From positions 33,704 through 97,703 of the forward strand of contig JANYBN010000014.1 in the NCBI GenBank assembly GCA_025360785.1: a DNA stretch of 64,000 bases, given 5' to 3'. The position numbers and the translations under genes are program-made. Positions 59,920-64,000 of the stretch are shown piece after piece (the first letter of the stretch is position 1; each line of letters starts with the position of its first letter). The notes beneath the pieces are model-generated. The model was not told where the DNA came from and ran no database searches. It was given only the letters and a program-made list of their open reading frames with translations. The DNA is from Geobacter sp. GTDB taxonomy: Bacteria > Desulfobacterota > Desulfuromonadia > Geobacterales > Pseudopelobacteraceae.

Positions 59920-62339
59920 AAAACACCCCCTTCATTTTTTGCTTCTCCGCAGAACGGGCAGTGGAGCCAATCGGCATCCATCGGCATATGGCAGTGACCG
60001 CATCGATTTTCCCTGACCTTGCCGCAGTACGGGCAGAAGACAAATTTCGCATCGATTGAACGCCCGCATTGTACGCAGGGCCTTTCAAGGGAGACGCTCG
60101 GGCCGATTACCCGCAACACCTCCTCCAGCGTTGTCCAACCCAGCCTCACCTTCTCCAGGGCATCTTCAAGCAGAGTACGCATTCCGCTTGAACGAGCCAT
60201 GTCCAGAACCTCGGATTCCTTGTAGACGTTGCCGATAATCTGCCTGAAGTCCTCATTCATTATGAACACTTCGTATACGCCGATTCTTCCCTGATAACCG
60301 CTATTATTGCAGGCATCGCAGCCGCTGCCGACATATACATCACCGGTAAAGAATCCAACCGGCGCCCGCAGTAATTCCAGCAGATCCTTGTCGGGCGGAA
60401 CCAATGTTGCGCAGTTTTTACAAACCTTACGCACCAGACGCTGGGCTACGATTCCTTCCAGCGCCGAGGCGATGATGTACGGTTTTATACCCATATCGAT
60501 CAGGCGGGTAATGGAGCCTATCGCCGAGTTGGTGTGCAGGGTGGAGAGCACCATATGCCCGGTCAGCGCCGCTTTGAACGCCACATCGGCGGTTTCGTGA
60601 TCGCGTATTTCCCCCACCAGAATGACATCAGGGTCCTGCCGCAAGGTAGAACGGAGAACCTGAGCGAATGTCAGGCCGATCTTTTCGTGGATTGAGACCT
60701 GATTTGCCTCTTCGAGAAAATACTCTACAGGCTCTTCAATAGTCTCGAAATTCCTCGACGAATTCATCATTGAGGAGAGCAGGGAATAGAGCATGGTGGT
60801 TTTGCCGCTGCCGGTCGGACCGGTGGCAATAACAACCCCCTGCGGTTTTTTACTCATCAGATTGATTTTTTTAAGGTCATCAGGCAGCACTCCGAGATCA
60901 TCCAGGCTTTTGATGGCGGAACTTTTATCCAGTATGCGCATGACAATTTTTTCGCCATTCATGGTAGGCAGTGATGAAACCCGCATATCCACGATACGTG
61001 TCCCGGCCTTGACGGTGATGCGGCCATCCTGAGACCTGCGGCGTTCAGAAATGTCCATTTTTGACAGAATTTTAAGGCGGGAAATCACAGCAGGATGAAG
61101 ATCGGCCGGTATCTTAATTTTGCTGTGCAGCATTCCGTCGATGCGGAAACGGATAACGGTATACTTGGTTTTGGGCTCAACATGAATATCACTGGCGCGA
61201 TATCGTATACCCTCAGAAATGATAGAGTTTACGATTCTGATGACCGGCGGCACCTTGGAGGAACCGATAAGTTCTTCGACGCTTGCCTCTTTTTCCTCAT
61301 CCTCAATAACAATATCGATCTCATCGAGCGGTTCAATATCAAGCATACCCTGGATCCCTGTTTCAGGATCCTTCAGGCCCTCGGCTCGTATCAAGACAGC
61401 GTTTATCTCAGACGAAAACGCAATATATGGCACAACCTTCAATCCGGTCATACGGGTGATATTGTCGCACAGCATCAGATCTGAGGGGTCAGCCATTGCC
61501 AGAATCAACTGCCCTGATTCCATACGAACGGGAACAATGCGATGTCGCTGGCATATATCCATCGGAATGATACTGACCGCTGAAGGGTTGATCTCAGTTT
61601 CGCGGAGATCAATAAAGTCGATGCCGAGATTTTTTTGCAGGGCACGTACCAGGACATTTTCGGTAATATCTCCGAGACGTACCAAGGTATCACCCAGAAA
61701 TTCCTCCGGCTCTCTTTTCTTGAGTGCCGCAGCCGCAAGCTCTTTGGATACGGCGCCTTCCTTGATCAGGATATCAAGCAGCATCCCACGGCTTTCATCA
61801 AAAAGTCCGGCATACCTCGTAATAGTCGCCTGCTGGTATTTAGCCACCTCTTTTAACTGGCGGTTCTCCTGTATCAGAACATATTGCTGCAATGCCAGGC
61901 TGACGGTCAGACGCAGATCTTCGTCGTTCCATGGTTTGGTGATGAACTTATAGACAGCGCCGTCCTTGACCGCACCCATGATGGAATTTACGTCGGCATA
62001 GCCGGTCAGCATTATGCGAATCGTCTCCGGCCAGGTTTCCTTGATGTGTTTGAGGAGGTCGGCTCCTGTCATGCCGGGCATTCGATGATCGGATATGACG
62101 AGTTGCACCGGTTGTGCTTCCATTATCTCCAATGCTTTTGCTGCCGATGTTGCTGTTAAAATTGTGTAGTTTTCCTCCATAAAAATACGCTTGAGAGAAG
62201 CAAGTACATTTTCTTCATCATCCACGAACAGCAGCGTGAATTGGTTTTGCGGGGGGGTGTCAATCTCCGGAACACCATTACCTTTGGCAGCAGCTGAGTC
62301 ACTGCCCATATCACGGAACAGACCTGCATATTTGCTCAC
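59916..62339 (-). CDS. REC domain fused to GspE/PilB-type ATPase with C-terminal zinc ribbons
   Basis: REC (LLFVDDEENVLASLKRIFMEENY, LVISDHRMPGMTGADLL), MshEN/GspE N-domain, GPTGSGKTTMLYSLL, LRSTLRQDPDVILVGEIRDHETADVAFKAALTGH, two CxxC..CxxC ribbons at the C-terminus. Confidence 0.93.
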   Translation of the reverse strand: MSKYAGLFRDMGSDSAAAKGNGVPEIDTPPQNQFTLLFVDDEENVLASLKRIFMEENYTILTATSAAKALEIMEAQPVQLVISDHRMPGMTGADLLKHIKETWPETIRIMLTGYADVNSIMGAVKDGAVYKFITKPWNDEDLRLTVSLALQQYVLIQENRQLKEVAKYQQATITRYAGLFDESRGMLLDILIKEGAVSKELAAAALKKREPEEFLGDTLVRLGDITENVLVRALQKNLGIDFIDLRETEINPSAVSIIPMDICQRHRIVPVRMESGQLILAMADPSDLMLCDNITRMTGLKVVPYIAFSSEINAVLIRAEGLKDPETGIQGMLDIEPLDEIDIVIEDEEKEASVEELIGSSKVPPVIRIVNSIISEGIRYRASDIHVEPKTKYTVIRFRIDGMLHSKIKIPADLHPAVISRLKILSKMDISERRRSQDGRITVKAGTRIVDMRVSSLPTMNGEKIVMRILDKSSAIKSLDDLGVLPDDLKKINLMSKKPQGVVIATGPTGSGKTTMLYSLLSSMMNSSRNFETIEEPVEYFLEEANQVSIHEKIGLTFAQVLRSTLRQDPDVILVGEIRDHETADVAFKAALTGHMVLSTLHTNSAIGSITRLIDMGIKPYIIASALEGIVAQRLVRKVCKNCATLVPPDKDLLELLRAPVGFFTGDVYVGSGCDACNNSGYQGRIGVYEVFIMNEDFRQIIGNVYKESEVLDMARSSGMRTLLEDALEKVRLGWTTLEEVLRVIGPSVSLERPCVQCGRSIDAKFVFCPYCGKVRENRCGHCHMPMDADWLHCPFCGEAKNEGGVL

Positions 62340-63613
62340 AACTGTTCTCCTTCTACAGGTACTGATATTTTAAAAACCGTACCGCCATCCGGCGGGCAGT
62401 TAATGGCAATGGATCCGCCGCAAGCCTGAATAGCCTGCTCGGCCAACGCAAGACCCATACCGGTTCCCTGTCCGACATCCTTGGTGGTAAAAAATGGTTC
62501 AAAGATACGGTCACGGATATCCGGGTGGATTCCAGGACCGTTATCGGCGATTTGAATGAATACATTATCGCCCTGCAGACCGGTTGTCAGCGCAATCTTT
62601 AAATTCGGAGTTTTAAGTTGGAGAGCGTTCTGAATTATCTGCAGAAAGGCCTGAGAAAGAAGGGACGGATTCAGGCTCACTTTTGGGAGTGTACCGAAAT
62701 TAAGATCAAAGATCGTGCCCTGCCGGATCTCGTGATGTAGAACACTCAAAATCTGCTCAAGTTCAAGGTTAATGTCGGTTGAAGTTTGTTCGGCTTCATC
62801 CACATGAGAAAACCCCTTCATATCAGCCACCAGTTTCCTTACCCGCTCTGCACCGTCCAGCGACTGTTTAACCAGGCCATCAATATCGGTGAAAACAAAA
62901 CCGATCTTCAGCTCTCTCCAGTGGGTCTCGGCCAGCTTGGCGAGATTTTCCGGAATGGCGGGTTCACAGGTCAAACGATAGAATTCCAGCATTTCCTTCA
63001 GTTTAGCAGCATACTTTGTCAAGGTGTGCAGGTTGCTTATGACGAAACCGATCGGGTTGTTGATCTCATGAGCCATCCCGGCTGCCAAGCCGCCGATGGC
63101 TGCCAGTTTTTCCTTCTGAAGCATAGCGGCATAGGCACGTTTCAATTCTCCGGTACGTTCCCGCACCTTGATTTCCAGTGTTGCGGCCAGTTCACGGTAC
63201 TGCTGTTCCGACACGCCGAGTCTCCGGTTCGTCTCCAACAGCTCCTCATAAGACTGATTGACTATGGTGGTATGAGCCTCACTTGTCAGCATTCGCTTCA
63301 TGGCGCCATTGAGAAGAGTCTGCAGAGCCGCATGCAGCATGTCGGCAATTCCCTCAAAAACGGCGCCGGATTCCGTCGAATACACCGAAACAGTGCCGGA
63401 TGGTTCACCTTCCACCAGAACAGTTCTGGACACTTTATACAAACTCTCTTCACCACGAACTGCCAGAATTCCGTTGTTATCGGCGATTTCTGCACCGCAC
63501 GCTCCTGCCCGCAAGACACCGTCCAGCAACATCAAGGCATCGGACGTATCCATTAATTGAGCCAGATTTTTGTCTTCACCGATGATAAAATCGAGTTTTT
63601 TGTCCATGCTCAT
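62336..63613 (-). CDS. Sensor histidine kinase
   Basis: [21 protein letters not shown] (H-box), QIIQNALQ (N-box), [39 protein letters not shown]. Confidence 0.95.
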   Translation of the reverse strand: MSMDKKLDFIIGEDKNLAQLMDTSDALMLLDGVLRAGACGAEIADNNGILAVRGEESLYKVSRTVLVEGEPSGTVSVYSTESGAVFEGIADMLHAALQTLLNGAMKRMLTSEAHTTIVNQSYEELLETNRRLGVSEQQYRELAATLEIKVRERTGELKRAYAAMLQKEKLAAIGGLAAGMAHEINNPIGFVISNLHTLTKYAAKLKEMLEFYRLTCEPAIPENLAKLAETHWRELKIGFVFTDIDGLVKQSLDGAERVRKLVADMKGFSHVDEAEQTSTDINLELEQILSVLHHEIRQGTIFDLNFGTLPKVSLNPSLLSQAFLQIIQNALQLKTPNLKIALTTGLQGDNVFIQIADNGPGIHPDIRDRIFEPFFTTKDVGQGTGMGLALAEQAIQACGGSIAINCPPDGGTVFKISVPVEGEQL

Positions 63614-63649
63614 GCAAATTCCTTTTGTAAAGGCGCAATTTATGCGCTT

Positions 63650-64000
63650 CTACCCTGCAATCCTGGTCACGCTGTTGACAAAATCCGCCTTTTCAACGCC
63701 GAAGCGAGCGGTCAGCTCCAGACGTGCATCCAGCGCATCAAAAGCCAAGGCAACTATCTGACTGTACGTTTCAACCACTCCATGCCCACTCAAAGCCGAC
63801 GCCATGACCATCGGCAATCCGGTTGGCCCCCAGGTTGCCAGCACCTCGGCCTCAGAGATGACATCCGGCAGATCCCGTTTATTGAACTGGATCACCAGCG
63901 GTAGTTTTTCAATATCAAGGCCGACAATAGCCAGGTTCTTTTCCAGATTGGCGAAACTTTCGGCATTGTTATTCATCTGCCCTTTCTGTGAATCCGCGAC
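63650..64000 (-). CDS. mglA: MglA-like small Ras-family GTPase, partial (continues off the right edge)
   Basis: Reverse strand reads VADSQKGQMNNNAESFANLEKNLAIVGLDIEKLPLVIQFNKRDLPDVIS..., matching MglA's VADSQ and NKRDLP motifs; the frame is open upstream to position 64000. Confidence 0.88.
   Translation of the reverse strand, partial: VADSQKGQMNNNAESFANLEKNLAIVGLDIEKLPLVIQFNKRDLPDVISEAEVLATWGPTGLPMVMASALSGHGVVETYSQIVALAFDALDARLELTARFGVEKADFVNSVTRIAG

Noticed and set aside
62786-63556. 256-aa ORF on the plus strand
   Set aside because: Antisense to the histidine kinase gene.
1-64000. CRISPR arrays, tRNA/rRNA genes, GEMM (c-di-GMP) riboswitches
   Set aside because: None recognised by eye: no regularly spaced repeat arrays, no tRNA-like acceptor/T-loop patterns, no GACGCAAAGCC motif. 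Cannot exclude divergent cases without a covariance-model scan.

Overview
This 64 kb window looks chromosomal and resembles Geobacteraceae/Desulfuromonadales in gene content and repeat style. That assignment is inference from gene content; no search was run. Housekeeping genes: ruvB, hisS, der, era, glnS, miaB, coaD, rsmD, recB, aguAB, znuABC. A lactate/glycolate utilisation locus spans 3.4-12.0 kb: FadR-type regulator, GlcF/GlcD-like, lactate permease, LutC-like, and a LutB-LutA fusion. An ETF/Fe-S oxidoreductase module lies at 51.5-55.7 kb. The window is rich in signalling genes: two REC-GGDEF type proteins, FHA, FHA-EAL, a Ser/Thr kinase and PP2C phosphatase, a PilZ-like protein, an HD-GYP-like protein, and an MglA / histidine kinase / REC-PilB-like / REC operon at the right edge. 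The most interesting candidate is the 13.3-20.0 kb Ser/Thr-phosphorylation + FHA + EAL cluster. It is bracketed by a 53-bp near-direct repeat (46/53 by hand count) of the 3' end of the M16 peptidase gene, still in frame through the stop codon, which suggests an integrated signalling cassette. Its 721-aa protein appears to share an N-terminal region with two proteins at 56-59 kb (HEAT-repeat and HD-GYP proteins) and to end in a degenerate GGDEF-like domain. Other findings: palindromic dispersed repeats, a scar with a toxin-antitoxin remnant and an HsdR fragment, a J-domain + LRR fusion beside a DnaA/Hda-like ATPase, and a lactate permease with a large soluble insertion. No tRNA, rRNA, CRISPR array or transposase was recognised.
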